The notes beneath the pieces were generated by a model. The model ran no database searches. It was not told the DNA's origin and worked only from the letters and a program-made list of their open reading frames with translations. This document shows, piece by piece, positions 15,567-25,586 of a stretch of DNA of 64,000 bases. The stretch spans positions 3,968,001 to 4,032,000 of the forward strand of contig NZ_CP111121.1 of NCBI RefSeq assembly GCF_026314945.1, in the 5' to 3' direction. This DNA is from Chryseobacterium fluminis (GTDB taxonomy: Bacteria > Bacteroidota > Bacteroidia > Flavobacteriales > Weeksellaceae). Position 1 is the first letter of the stretch. Each line of letters begins with the position of its first letter. The translations under genes and the position numbers were made by a program.

Positions 15567-15732
15567 TGTTTATATTTTTGATATTTTAAACTAAATTATT
15601 CCACATTATCTTTTATGCCGGTTAAGAAGGAATCCAGGTTGGTGACTCCGCTTGCTTCATTCTGAATAATAAACATAGATGAAAAGTGTGGACTATTTTA
15701 AATCAGCGTAATCTGCAGAATCAGCGCGAATT

Positions 15733-16470
15733 TTATTTAATATACTTCTCTAAACCAATTTTCAGAGTCTTCAGATTTTTTACTGCCAGTTTTGCAACAG
15801 ACTCCGCCCCTAATCTTGATAAATGCGTATCATCATCCTTTCCTTTCGGATAATAAGGTTCTTCGCCTTCTTTATAGTGCAAATGTAGCTTTTTGGACTT
15901 TTCCGGACCATAAGAAATTTCCAGTTGTTCTGTCAATAACTGCATATCCACAAACGGGACCTTCAGATCATTGGCTACCATTCTTACCACCAAAGGATAT
16001 TCTTTATGAGTATCTACCAGGACACCGTTCTCCGTAAAGTCTCTTCTGACAATAGAAGTCATCAGAACAGGAGTCGCCCCCTTTGCCCTGGCTTCATTCA
16101 CGTACCTTTCCAGATTGGCTCTGTACTGAGTGTAAGGATTGGTAAACTTCGTCGAATCTTTCACCTTCTGGTCGTTATGCCCAAACTGAATGATTACGAA
16201 ATCTCCTTTTTTCAGTTGTTTTTCCACCTTATCCCATCTGCCTTCCGTCCTGAAACTTTTTGAGCTTCTTCCGTTCATTGCATGATTCTGAATTTCAATT
16301 CCTGTAGTCATAAATTGCCCTAAAACCTGTCCCCAGCCGTGTTCGGGATTTTTTTCAGGATTTTCTTTGTTGGCCATCATAGAATCGCCGATGAGGAAAA
16401 GCGTTGGTTTTTGTTGAGCCAGAATTAAAGTTGATACCGCTAAGGTGAATATTAAAATTATTTTTTTCAT
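15733..16470 (-). CDS. rhamnogalacturonan acetylesterase-like SGNH hydrolase (CE12)
   Basis: This 245-residue exported SGNH hydrolase starts with a signal peptide (ending ILAQ). Blocks are GDSMM (Ser), GRSSKSFRTEGRW (Gly), FGHND (Asn) and DDTHLSRLGA (Asp/His), as in CE12 rhamnogalacturonan and pectin acetylesterases. It would deacetylate pectin so that lyases and GH28 can act. A second CE12 gene, frameshifted, is at 20613-21457, so this copy may carry the function alone. Confidence 0.85.
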   Translation of the reverse strand: MKKIILIFTLAVSTLILAQQKPTLFLIGDSMMANKENPEKNPEHGWGQVLGQFMTTGIEIQNHAMNGRSSKSFRTEGRWDKVEKQLKKGDFVIIQFGHNDQKVKDSTKFTNPYTQYRANLERYVNEARAKGATPVLMTSIVRRDFTENGVLVDTHKEYPLVVRMVANDLKVPFVDMQLLTEQLEISYGPEKSKKLHLHYKEGEEPYYPKGKDDDTHLSRLGAESVAKLAVKNLKTLKIGLEKYIK

Positions 16471-16495
16471 TTTAATTTATTTGTTTAAACTTGAA

Positions 16496-16590
16496 GATGC
16501 TTCGACAGGCTCAGCATCATACCGTTACCGATGTTGCTGAAATGGGACAGTTAATGTTGAGTTGTCATGTTGAGTTGGTTGAAACATTTC
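16496..16590. repeat. dispersed imperfect inverted repeat (TTCGACAGGCTCAG family), copy 1
   Basis: The left arm begins GATGCTTCGACAGGCTCAGC and a degenerate right arm reads TGTCATGTTGAGTTGGTTGA. Related intergenic elements are at 18769-18844 and 36933-37011. Such palindromic units are common between genes in Flavobacteriia and may act as transcript-end structures. Confidence 0.6.
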
Positions 16591-16599
16591 AATAATTTA

Positions 16600-17568
16600 T
16601 TATTTATTTGGATTCCATCCATCAAAAATCTTTTCAATAGTATAATTTTTCAAATCTTTTTTGGTCAGCTGATGCGACCAGCTTACACGTTTTGACGGGT
16701 TTCCGCCTTCACCTTTGCTTCCGGATTCTGCATAATAAGCCGTTTTTTCTTTATCAGGAAACATTTTATCGCCTTTCCAGGGATTCCAGCCTTCCGGAAG
16801 GATGTGTTTTCCCATGTCGGTATTGATAAAAACCGTTTTTGCGTAAGGTCTCCAGGGTCTTCCCAGATAAACCTTTGTAATGCCTTCTTTTGCGATTAAG
16901 GTACAGTCGAAAAATACAAAACCATAGGGTCTGTCGGCTTTTGTAGCGGCTGCGGTAATATAAGAATCTGCAAGACTTTTAATGGTACAGTTTTTAAAAA
17001 CAACAGTGGCCTGGCCGAAAATAAAATCGGTGGTTCCTTCGATATAACAGTTTTCAAAGTATTGTCTGCTGTGATTTGTCGCCGAATAAACCGTATCCTG
17101 GCATCCCAGAATTTTAGCATTTTTAATCATAAAACGGTCACCTTCCACATGAAGAGAAACCGCCTGTCCTTCATTGCATGAAGCGTTTTGAATGGTCAGA
17201 TTGCTGATTTTAATATCATCACCCATGACCAGTAAAGTATAGGAATTGAATGTCGTCATTTTTTCATTGAACGAATCTGATTTTCCGGAAAAATCATTGT
17301 TGGTGATAATCGTATGGTCTTTATTTTCACCTTCCAATGTGATTTTATGTTTTGAAGAGGGAATAACCACCTTTTCATGATACGTTCCTGATTTAATGGT
17401 AATCAAAGCTTCAGCCGGACCCAGATCCCTCACGGAATTGATCGCCTTCTGAATGGAAGTGAAATCCCCGCTACCGTCTTTGGCAACAGTAATTTTGAGA
17501 TAAGGATCATTTCCTGCCAAGAGGAAATTGATCATCGAAATGAATAGAATTAAAAATAATTTTTTCAT
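16600..17568 (-). CDS. pectinesterase (CE8), copy 1
   Basis: This 322-residue protein has a signal peptide (about 1-18) and the beta-helix motifs of CE8: GQAVSLHVEG, CQDTVY (catalytic Asp), EGTTDFIFG (catalytic Asp) and LGRPWRPYAKTV (Arg). It hydrolyses methyl esters of homogalacturonan, making the substrate for PL1, PL10 and GH28. A second CE8 lies at 27040-28062; the two differ enough to be old paralogues and might prefer different methylation patterns. Confidence 0.9.
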   Translation of the reverse strand: MKKLFLILFISMINFLLAGNDPYLKITVAKDGSGDFTSIQKAINSVRDLGPAEALITIKSGTYHEKVVIPSSKHKITLEGENKDHTIITNNDFSGKSDSFNEKMTTFNSYTLLVMGDDIKISNLTIQNASCNEGQAVSLHVEGDRFMIKNAKILGCQDTVYSATNHSRQYFENCYIEGTTDFIFGQATVVFKNCTIKSLADSYITAAATKADRPYGFVFFDCTLIAKEGITKVYLGRPWRPYAKTVFINTDMGKHILPEGWNPWKGDKMFPDKEKTAYYAESGSKGEGGNPSKRVSWSHQLTKKDLKNYTIEKIFDGWNPNK

Positions 17569-17753
17569 AGACTGAATTATTTTTTTGACGCAAAGGTTTT
17601 TATGAAACTTATAATTTTAGAAAACAAAGGCAAATAAAATCTGCTTAGCGAAGCTATGACGATAACTTCATCAAATCAACCTGCTGATTCATCTTTGCCC
17701 ACTAAAAATTCATTAGATTAAATAAATCTTTGCGTTTAAAATCATCATTAATT

Positions 17754-18665
17754 TTACTTTAAAACTTTATCTAAAAAGTCAACCGTTAAATTCAAGGTTT
17801 CTGTAAACCAGGGTTCTGCCGACCAGAAAGAATGGGGGGTATCTTTGATTTCATGAAACTCTGTCGGGATATTATAGCTCTTCAGCTTTTTCATCATATC
17901 ATCTCTTCCGGCATGAAAACGGGGTTGAGAGCTGTTGATGAAAAGAGTAGGAGGCGTATTTTTATCCACATATTCCAACGGTGAGGCTTCTTTCCAGATT
18001 TCCGGATTGTCTTTTTGTGGGTAACCGAGCCAGTAGGCATCATAAGTCCCTTCTTTACCGGATTCCTCATGAACAAAAGAAACCACGCCATCTACATTCA
18101 CAATGGCCTGTAGTCTGTTCTTTTTCTTAACGCCGACCAAAGTCGCCATCTGTGCTCCTGCAGATTCACCCAGCACCGCTATTTTCTTTTTGTTTAAAGA
18201 ATATTTTCTGTGATTTTTTCTCAGCCATTGGATACCTGTTTCGATATCTTCGACGCCGGCAGGGTATTTTGCCACATCAGCCAGCCGATAACCGATAGCG
18301 ATCACGACATAGCCTTTTGAAGCCAGTTCCATGGCCATAAATTTTTCATTTTCTTTGCTTCCTGAGATCCATCCGCCACCATGAACCATGGCAATGCCCG
18401 GATATTTTTTTGACTTATCGAAGGGATAGTATACATCAGATTTTAAAGAAATTCCGTTGATATGGGAATATTCCACATCTTTATCAATCCCGATATTTTG
18501 CGGAACCGGGCGGTCTATGGGAGTGGTAAAAGGATATTTCTTCCTGAATTTTTCAAACGTACCTTCGTTGGTATAAGGAGTAGCATTCGGGCGGTTTACC
18601 TGCCCGAATGCCATGGTCCCTACAAAAAAAATAGAAATATAAGTATGTCTTCTGTTAAAAATCAT
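17754..18665 (-). CDS. exported alpha/beta hydrolase / carbohydrate esterase-like
   Basis: This 303-residue protein has a short signal peptide (ending AFGQ) and carboxylesterase motifs: MVHGGGWISGSKENE (oxyanion hole), GESAGAQMA (Ser), and a late His in IKDTPHSFW. The family includes acetyl-xylan and pectin acetylesterases and BD-FAE-type feruloyl esterases. Its place among pectinases suggests deacylation of pectin or its side chains, but the exact ester is not readable. It is a different subgroup from the hydrolase at 14251-15150. Confidence 0.75.
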   Translation of the reverse strand: MIFNRRHTYISIFFVGTMAFGQVNRPNATPYTNEGTFEKFRKKYPFTTPIDRPVPQNIGIDKDVEYSHINGISLKSDVYYPFDKSKKYPGIAMVHGGGWISGSKENEKFMAMELASKGYVVIAIGYRLADVAKYPAGVEDIETGIQWLRKNHRKYSLNKKKIAVLGESAGAQMATLVGVKKKNRLQAIVNVDGVVSFVHEESGKEGTYDAYWLGYPQKDNPEIWKEASPLEYVDKNTPPTLFINSSQPRFHAGRDDMMKKLKSYNIPTEFHEIKDTPHSFWSAEPWFTETLNLTVDFLDKVLK

Positions 18666-18768
18666 TCGTTTACGAAATTTTTTTAATACTGTTTTTTATT
18701 TTTGATGGGTTGGATTTTCTCAATGACACAAAGTTTTTTTGTTTTTAGAATGTATTTTAAGACTCAAA

Positions 18769-18844
18769 GACCCTTGATAGGCTCAGTGTGACATCTCTAA
18801 TACTAACTGGTCATAATTTGTCATGCTGAGCTTGTCGTAGCATC
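18769..18844. repeat. dispersed imperfect inverted repeat, copy 2
   Basis: The left arm contains TAGGCTCAGTGTGACA and the right arm TGTCATGCTGAGCTTGTCG. It fills part of the 278-nt gap between the GH28 and esterase genes, and is the best preserved right arm of the three copies. Confidence 0.65.
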
Positions 18845-18943
18845 AGTCTAACAAGATTCAGTGTGAAATTTTATCAAAGATAAAATCCTTGTGTCTTAAA
18901 GACATAAAGTATAAAATATCTTTGTGTCTTTGCGATTTACCAA

Positions 18944-20611
18944 CTATTTCACTGCATTTTTCGCAACGTCCGTTCCGATAGAAAGCGAACTTTTATCAGC
19001 TGTAACTTCTTTCGGCAACACTACTGCTCCTGTTTTATTTCCCAAAACTTTCACAACCGGTTTGTTTGAAGATTCAAACTTCACTGTTGAAAGGTTGATG
19101 TTTTTACTGTTGTAAATGGTGGCTCCCGTTCCCTGGGAGTATTTCAGTTTTACGTTTTTCAACTGAATTCCGTCTGCATCTACTATAGTTAAGGCCTTTT
19201 TCGTATCAAACTGTGAATCCTCAATGACAATATTTTTAAGATTCATTTCTGCTAACCCGAATAAGGTAATGGCTTCATCAGAATTCACCGCATTGATATT
19301 TTTAAAGAAAATATTTCTGAAAGTAGGGGTTTCTTCGGTTACCGGGTAAACTTTTTCCGGTGCTTTGTTGCCTTCCTGTTTCTGTCCGTCTTCCAAAACC
19401 GGAGAAGCGCCTTCATAGAACATATTAAAACCAATGGTCTGTGTCGGAATATTGATCATATCAATATTTTTGATGTAAATATTTTCAACAATCCCGCCTC
19501 TCCCGCGGGTTGTTTTAAAACGCAGACCGATATCGGTTCCGATGAAAGTACAGTCGGAAACGTGGATATTTCTTGCGCCACCGGACATCTCACTTCCGAT
19601 AACAAAACCTCCGTGACCGTGATAGACGACATTATTTTTAATGATTACATTTTCAGTCGGCATTCCTCTTTTTCTGCCATCCTCATCTTTTCCGGATTTA
19701 ATACAGATCGCGTCGTCACCGACATCAAACGTATTGTCATAAATCAGAATGTTTTTACAGGATTCCAGATCTACACCGTCGCCATTTTGGGAAAACCACG
19801 GATTTCTAACCGTAAGATTCCTTAAAATCAAATTTGAACACATTAAAGGATGAAGATTCCATGCCGGAGAATTCTGGAAAGTAGGACCATCCAACAACAC
19901 TTTGTCGCAACCCACAAGACTTACCATTACCGGACGGAGAAAATCTTTAACGGACGTTAATTCATCTTTGGAAATTTTATCAGGAACATTGAAGCTCGAG
20001 CTGCTTTCAAATCCTTTTTTATAGCTTTCTGACGGATACCAGTTTTTTCCGTCTGCAGATAATACACCTCCGGATTTTACGATGTTTTTCCATTCAGATT
20101 CTGAAACTTTGCTTTTTTTGATGGCTCTCCACGCATCGCCGCTTCCGTCGATGACCCCTTTTCCCGTAATCGCAATATTGGTTGCATTTTTCGCAGAAAT
20201 AGGGGACTGGCATCGAATGGTGTTTAATCCTTCAAAACTTACATCTACTAAAGGATAATCGTTTTTATCTTTACTGAAAACGATAAAAGCACCTTCCTCA
20301 ACATGAAGATTGATGTTACTTTTCAGCTCGATAGGACCGGTTAACCACATTCCTCTCGGAACAACCAGTTTTCCGCCGCCCTTTTTACTTAAATCGGCGA
20401 TGGCCTTTTTGAAAGCTTCCGTATTTTTTACATTTCCGCCCGCAACGCCTCCATATTGTGTAATGGAAACTGTGTTGGCGGCGAATGATGTTTCGGTAAC
20501 CTGCGGCATTTTAAACTCAATGTTTTTATAAATATCCAGATTCTGAGCACAGATCTGCCCTGAAAATATCATTGCTGCTGCTAAACCGATCACTTTAAGA
20601 GACTTCTTCAT
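18944..20611 (-). CDS. polygalacturonase-like glycoside hydrolase family 28
   Basis: This 555-residue exported beta-helix enzyme has a signal peptide (ending ICAQ) and all GH28 landmarks: NGDGVDLESC, GDDAICIKSG (catalytic Asp pair), GHGGFVIGSEMSGG and RFKTTRGRGG. It hydrolyses alpha-1,4-galacturonate bonds; exo- and endo-acting forms cannot be told apart here, though a rather long C-terminal helix extension favours exo-action. The stop lies only one base before the CE12 gene at 20613 on the same strand upstream, so the two are cotranscribed. Confidence 0.88.
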   Translation of the reverse strand: MKKSLKVIGLAAAMIFSGQICAQNLDIYKNIEFKMPQVTETSFAANTVSITQYGGVAGGNVKNTEAFKKAIADLSKKGGGKLVVPRGMWLTGPIELKSNINLHVEEGAFIVFSKDKNDYPLVDVSFEGLNTIRCQSPISAKNATNIAITGKGVIDGSGDAWRAIKKSKVSESEWKNIVKSGGVLSADGKNWYPSESYKKGFESSSSFNVPDKISKDELTSVKDFLRPVMVSLVGCDKVLLDGPTFQNSPAWNLHPLMCSNLILRNLTVRNPWFSQNGDGVDLESCKNILIYDNTFDVGDDAICIKSGKDEDGRKRGMPTENVIIKNNVVYHGHGGFVIGSEMSGGARNIHVSDCTFIGTDIGLRFKTTRGRGGIVENIYIKNIDMINIPTQTIGFNMFYEGASPVLEDGQKQEGNKAPEKVYPVTEETPTFRNIFFKNINAVNSDEAITLFGLAEMNLKNIVIEDSQFDTKKALTIVDADGIQLKNVKLKYSQGTGATIYNSKNINLSTVKFESSNKPVVKVLGNKTGAVVLPKEVTADKSSLSIGTDVAKNAVK

Positions 20612-20612
20612 T

Positions 20613-21457
20613 TTATTTTTTTTGAGTTTTGATTACTTTTTTAAATTCCTGATATACTATTGACGCCACTGCTTCCGCTCCTTCCGGCTGAAAATGCGTA
20701 TTGTCCTTCTGTCCTTTCGGATAGGCTTCGTACACATTCTCCGGCAGATTCATGAAGTAATGATTTGTTGTGAAATCCTGTCCTTTTTTGGAAAAATATT
20801 CCATGGAGAGACGGTTTAAATCGATGTAAGGAACATTCAGCTCTCTGGCGATATCAATCGGAGCCCGGGCATATTCACCGTGTACATTTTCCAGTTTCCC
20901 GTCTTTCCAGGGATAATTCCTGGCTACGGGTGTTAAGATCACAGGAATCCTCCTTTCTGTCTGGTCTGATTAACAAATAATCTTAAAAATTCTTTATACC
21001 CTTCAATATTTACGTACCGTTCCGTATGCTTTTCAGAACCGTCATTATGACCGAACTGCATGATCACATAATCTTCAGGCTGCAGATGTTCATAAACCGA
21101 TCTCCATCTTCCTTCCTGGAAAAATGTTCTTGTACTTCTTCCGCCATGCGCTCTGTCGATAATGACCACTGAATCTGTTATAAGCCCCGGTTTTAGTGAT
21201 GCCAGACTGTCTTTCACGAAAAAAGGCTGAAAAACCTGGCCCCAACCTGTAATCGGGTAACGGACTTTCATATAATCTTTTCCAGGTTCGTAGTTTCCGG
21301 TATAATCTGCCATTGTGGAATCTCCGATAAGGTAGATATAGGTGATTTTTTTATTGTGTTTTGCCGTTGCCTTTTGGGCATTGTTTTGTGACTGACATGC
21401 CGACAACAGCAAAACAACGAATAAAAATGAAACTATATTATAAATTTTCCTGTTCAT
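20613..21457 (-). pseudogene. rhamnogalacturonan acetylesterase (CE12), frameshifted
   Basis: Two pieces in different frames make one CE12 esterase of about 280 residues. The first piece (21457-20939) has a lipoprotein-type signal (LLSACQSQ), GDSTMADY, HGGRSTRTF and FGHNDGS, and then runs into TGA. The second (20942-20613) continues with ILTPVARN and ends with DNTHFQPEGA. The natural joint needs one extra base near 20946-20950, where GGA-GGA-TTC should probably read GGA-GGA-ATT (I-P-V-I-L-T-P). The gene is therefore short of one A. It may be a true loss covered by the intact CE12 at 15733-16470, or a base-call error. Confidence 0.85.
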
Positions 21458-21513
21458 TGATATATTGGGTTAATCCTTACGAAAACCTATAAAGCTTACA
21501 TTGGAACGCCATC

Positions 21514-23157
21514 TTAATTTTTAGTTATTCTGAACCAGTCAAAATCTGCGTAACCTCCGCGAGGTGCTTTTGTTGTACTTACGCTGTATAAACCGACCTT
21601 TGCACCGATCCATTTTCCCGGTTTGGCCTGAAAAACATCGCCGACTTTTGTGAAGTTTTTCCCATTTTCGCTGTAGCTGAACTGGCACAGGCCATTAGGC
21701 TCGCTCACATTTACTTTCAGATAAGCTTCGTTTCCTTTTAATTTGGTTTCAAATAAAATTTTTTCTTCCCCTCCTTTATCTGCTTTTTCTGCTCTTCTCA
21801 ACTGAAGATAAAATCCGTCAGGTTTGTTGGTAATTACAATGGATTCATGGTCTAATCCCATCACCAGAAGTCCTGCAGTTTTACCTTCTTTAGCATCCTC
21901 CGGGGTTAATTTAACTTTGGTGGAAGCGGCAAAATTCGGAGCCGGGAATTTTTGCGTTAATAAATTCGGGACGTTCCAAAGGTTTTTTTCCCCTTCCGGA
22001 ACTTTTACAGAGAATAATCTTAAAAATTTCTGTCCCGGAAGTTTTGAAGACCAGACCATATTTTCGTTGGCACTCCATTGCCATTGTATTCCTAATTTTT
22101 CACCATCAAATTCATCTGTTTCCTGAGGCGTAACAATAGGATAGGATCGGCCGACGTTTGGTTTTTTGTATGTTAAAACCGGTTCTCCGATTCCGTTCTT
22201 GTTATTGTCAATTCCGATAACAGGCCAGTCTTTTTCCCACTTCATCGGTTGTAAATGGACGATTCTTCCGCCTGCATCCACGTCCTGAAAATGGTAAAAC
22301 CAGTCTTCTCCTGAAGGGGTATCAACCCAGGCTCCCTGATGAGGCCCGTTGATTTTTGATGACCCCTGTTCCAATACGACTTTTTCTTCATAAGGGCCAT
22401 AAATGTTTTTTGATCTTAAAACCAGTTGCCAGCCCGTAGCTACTCCTCCGGCCGGTGCGAAAATGTAATAATAGCCGTTTCTTTTATACATTTTCGGACC
22501 TTCAACGGTAGGGTGGGCATCGTGACCGTCGAAAATATGAACGCCTTTATCTAATACTTTTGTTCCTTCAGGATTCATCTTATTGAGCGTCAGGATACTT
22601 TTTACTCCGGCACGGCTTCCTGCCCAACCGTGAACGAGATAGGCATTCCCGTCTTCATCCCAGAACGGGCACGAATCGATCAGTCCTTTTCCTTCCATCA
22701 CCAAAACAGGCTCGTCCCATTTTCCAAGCGGATCTTTGGTTTTCACCATATAAATTCCGAAATCAGGATCACCCCAATAAATGTAGAACTCTCCCTTATG
22801 GAAACGGATACTTGGCGCCCAAACGGCATCTCCTCTCCTGGGAACGGAGAAATGTTCTTTTGGCAAAACATCCTGAATCGCATAATTAACCAGTTTCCAG
22901 TTGACCATATCCTTCGAATGAAGAATCGGCAGTCCGGGAGTTTCATTGAAGCTGGAAGCGGTCATATAATAATCTTCACCTACACGGATGGCATCCGGAT
23001 CTGAATAATCTGCATAAAGAACCGGATTTCTGTAGTTCTTTCCCTGATCGGCAGTCCACACTTCGGAAACGTAATTTTTTTCCTGTGCATTCAAATAGCT
23101 TGATGCCATTGAAAAAATGGTTACTGAAAGTATATTTACAATGTTTTTCGTCTTCAT
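21514..23157 (-). CDS. glycoside hydrolase family 43 with C-terminal beta-sandwich
   Basis: This 547-residue exported enzyme (signal ending LNAQ) has a five-bladed propeller with the GH43 acids: YSDPDAIRV (base), DSCPFWDEDG (pKa modulator) and HPTVEGPKMYK (acid). From about residue 345 a second, concanavalin-like domain of the GH43 C2/DUF1349 type follows. Activities in this group include beta-xylosidase, alpha-arabinofuranosidase and galactan-acting exo-enzymes, so it probably trims neutral side chains of rhamnogalacturonan. The precise sugar is not evident from sequence. Confidence 0.85.
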   Translation of the reverse strand: MKTKNIVNILSVTIFSMASSYLNAQEKNYVSEVWTADQGKNYRNPVLYADYSDPDAIRVGEDYYMTASSFNETPGLPILHSKDMVNWKLVNYAIQDVLPKEHFSVPRRGDAVWAPSIRFHKGEFYIYWGDPDFGIYMVKTKDPLGKWDEPVLVMEGKGLIDSCPFWDEDGNAYLVHGWAGSRAGVKSILTLNKMNPEGTKVLDKGVHIFDGHDAHPTVEGPKMYKRNGYYYIFAPAGGVATGWQLVLRSKNIYGPYEEKVVLEQGSSKINGPHQGAWVDTPSGEDWFYHFQDVDAGGRIVHLQPMKWEKDWPVIGIDNNKNGIGEPVLTYKKPNVGRSYPIVTPQETDEFDGEKLGIQWQWSANENMVWSSKLPGQKFLRLFSVKVPEGEKNLWNVPNLLTQKFPAPNFAASTKVKLTPEDAKEGKTAGLLVMGLDHESIVITNKPDGFYLQLRRAEKADKGGEEKILFETKLKGNEAYLKVNVSEPNGLCQFSYSENGKNFTKVGDVFQAKPGKWIGAKVGLYSVSTTKAPRGGYADFDWFRITKN

Positions 23158-23264
23158 AAAATCCAGATTTAAATCTGTTGGCTAACTTTTCATATCGGGT
23201 AACCTTTGGTTATCCTTAATTTTTTAAAGCTTTACTTAAAATGGCTTAACTTATTGTTGTTTAA

Positions 23265-24527
23265 TTATTTCTCAAATTCTAAACTTGCCAATATGAAAGG
23301 CCCGGTTCCTTTCCCGTCGTTGGAACGGATTTCCTCATTTACATAATATTCGTATGAGCCGTCTCTGTAAGGTTTTCCTCCCAATCCGGCAACGGCACAG
23401 CATTTATTTAGATTCACCACTCCGTTTTCATCCACCGTGATTAAATTTTTAATAATTCCGTCGTACCCTTTTTTTGCGGCAGCTTTGTATGATTTAGGAA
23501 GATATCCTTCATTCACCGATTTGATGATGGTATACACAAACATGGCAGATGCGGTAGCTTCTTCATAATTCCCGTTTTTGAGGGGTTTGTCTAAAACCTG
23601 ATACCAAAGACCGGAGTTTTTATCCTGCACTTTAATGACAGCATCTGCATAGGATTTCAGATAAGAAATTAATCTTGCTCTTCCCGGGTGATCTTTTGGT
23701 AAATAGTCCAGAACATCTACCATAGCCATCCCATACCAGCCCATTGCTCTGCCCCAGAAATTCGCCGAAAGACCGGTTTCCTTACTGGCCCATGCTTCTT
23801 TTTTACTTTCATCCCAGGCATGATACAGCAATCCCGTTTTTTTATCTAAAAGATTTTTCTGAACAGAATCAAACTGGAACACAATATCATCGTACGCTTT
23901 CTGAGCATCGGCCCCTTTGGTAAAATCTTTCGTATAATGCGTGTAAAAAGGCATTCCCATATACAATCCGTCCAGCCATACCTGGTTAGGATAGATTTTT
24001 TTATGCCAGAAAGACCCTTCATTGGTTCGTGGCTGCCCGTCGATCTGTAAACGCAAAGTCTGAAGGGCCTTCAGATATTTCTCTTTTTTCTCTTTCTCAT
24101 AAAGGTAAAGAAGAACATTTCCGCTGTTAAGCATATCGATATTATATTTCGAAATATCGTAAGTTACAATGGTCCCGTCTTCTTTAATCAAATCTTCACC
24201 GAAACCGCTGATATAGTCATAATATTCCTTTTTACCTGTTTTTGCATATACTTTTTCTGCACCATCCAGAACGATCGCTGACGGGTAAGTCCATTTCGGA
24301 CTTTTACTGAAATCCAGCATCCAGGCTTCAGGGAATCTGTGCATTTCGGAAAGCAGCATTCTTTCGGACCATTTAAGATTGGTCGGAACTTTTTTACCAG
24401 GTTTTGAAGTTTCAGTTGAAGCAGTTTTTGCTGCAGTTGCATTTTTGGTCTGTGCACATGCCAGGAACATTCCTGATCCTAAAATGGCAACGGCGTATAC
24501 TTTTATTGTATGATTGATGAAATTCAT
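23265..24527 (-). CDS. unsaturated rhamnogalacturonyl hydrolase (GH88/GH105), lipoprotein
   Basis: This 420-residue protein begins with a lipobox-like FLAC (Cys at about 24) and carries the (alpha/alpha)6 fold of GH105: DGLYMGMPFY, SANFWGRAMGWYGMAMVDVLDYLP and CCAVAGLGG. The enzyme removes the 4,5-unsaturated uronic acid made at the non-reducing end by lyases; the released sugar feeds KdgF. It is placed between the DUF4861 and GH43 genes with very short gaps on the DUF4861 side (11 nt). Confidence 0.87.
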   Translation of the reverse strand: MNFINHTIKVYAVAILGSGMFLACAQTKNATAAKTASTETSKPGKKVPTNLKWSERMLLSEMHRFPEAWMLDFSKSPKWTYPSAIVLDGAEKVYAKTGKKEYYDYISGFGEDLIKEDGTIVTYDISKYNIDMLNSGNVLLYLYEKEKKEKYLKALQTLRLQIDGQPRTNEGSFWHKKIYPNQVWLDGLYMGMPFYTHYTKDFTKGADAQKAYDDIVFQFDSVQKNLLDKKTGLLYHAWDESKKEAWASKETGLSANFWGRAMGWYGMAMVDVLDYLPKDHPGRARLISYLKSYADAVIKVQDKNSGLWYQVLDKPLKNGNYEEATASAMFVYTIIKSVNEGYLPKSYKAAAKKGYDGIIKNLITVDENGVVNLNKCCAVAGLGGKPYRDGSYEYYVNEEIRSNDGKGTGPFILASLEFEK

Positions 24528-24538
24528 GATTCTAAACT

Positions 24539-25546
24539 TTAAAGTTGATTATTTTTATCTAAAATGTCCAGTTTTTTATCTAAATCCTGATAGAAGGCTT
24601 CTTCTGTTGCCAGGCCGTTTGGTTCCTGTGACCATGCACCCATAAAGTAATACGATACATTTTTCGTTTTTTTAAAAACGACGGTATGAGTAGATTTCGT
24701 AGTGACATATTTATCAAAACTTTCGAGAGGGTAGAAGACGGCCATTCCGAGGTTATCTTCTTTTTTGGCTAAAGTCTGCTGACCGTAAGTGGCTATGTAA
24801 GCCCATTTTTTATTTTTACTGATTCCGTTTTTCAGGGGAATATTTTTGATGGCAACAATGCCGGTGCAGAGACCTGAAATGCTGTTACTCAGGTTCAGAT
24901 CTACTTTTACAAAACGGTCTTTATTAAAGATCGTTAATTTTGAGGTTAAATCGATGGCTTCACCCCAGGTTTTCCAGCCTTTGTAATCAATTGTTGCATA
25001 AGACTGATCTTTTTCATTGACCACTTTTGCCGTTGTATTTTTTACAATTTTAAATGTTTCAACAAAATCATTCTGTTCATCATACCTTCCATAGGAACCC
25101 ACGCCAATTGTCCGTCCGGATTTCAGAATATCCTGTCCCCAGGGTGCATCATGATGATACGACTCAAAACCGTCCTGTCCCACTTCAGGTAAAACCAAAG
25201 TGTTTACTTTTTTACCGAAAATATCCGTTGCATTTCTCCAGTCCAGATATAATCTGTAGGCAATCTGGTTGTTTTCCAGTCCGATACCTTCATATCTGAT
25301 GAAAGTAGAGTGATCGGTATGAGATTCGGGAAGGGTAATTTCCTGAATATTTTTGAATGTTCCGCCAACATATTTATTGCCTTCCCATTTTCCGCCCTCC
25401 TTTACAGAAAGCTCTGCGTATGAAAATGGCATTTTAGGATTCTTTCTGATGCTTTCAATCACAGAATTCTGTGCTGAAAGATTTGAAGATACTAATACTC
25501 CTGCCGTTACTATTTTAAACCAATTGAGTTTCATAATATTTTTCAT
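24539..25546 (-). CDS. DUF4861 family exported protein, second copy
   Basis: This 335-residue protein has a signal peptide (ending LSAQ) and DUF4861-like features such as RYEGIGLENNQIAYRLYLDWRNA and HDAPWGQDILKSG. It is shorter than the copy at 9299-10498 and probably a distinct subgroup. DUF4861 genes accompany GH105 in many pectin loci, as here, which suggests a step on unsaturated (rhamno)galacturonyl oligomers; this remains inference. Confidence 0.75.
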   Translation of the reverse strand: MKNIMKLNWFKIVTAGVLVSSNLSAQNSVIESIRKNPKMPFSYAELSVKEGGKWEGNKYVGGTFKNIQEITLPESHTDHSTFIRYEGIGLENNQIAYRLYLDWRNATDIFGKKVNTLVLPEVGQDGFESYHHDAPWGQDILKSGRTIGVGSYGRYDEQNDFVETFKIVKNTTAKVVNEKDQSYATIDYKGWKTWGEAIDLTSKLTIFNKDRFVKVDLNLSNSISGLCTGIVAIKNIPLKNGISKNKKWAYIATYGQQTLAKKEDNLGMAVFYPLESFDKYVTTKSTHTVVFKKTKNVSYYFMGAWSQEPNGLATEEAFYQDLDKKLDILDKNNQL

Positions 25547-25586
25547 TAGATAACTGATTTTAACAAAGAGTTTTCATGGTTATCGC

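Noticed and set aside
20613..21457. Two separate small genes (esterase fragment and GTG-started fragment)
   Set aside because: Both halves of the CE12 motif set are split between them, and one added base restores a standard enzyme.
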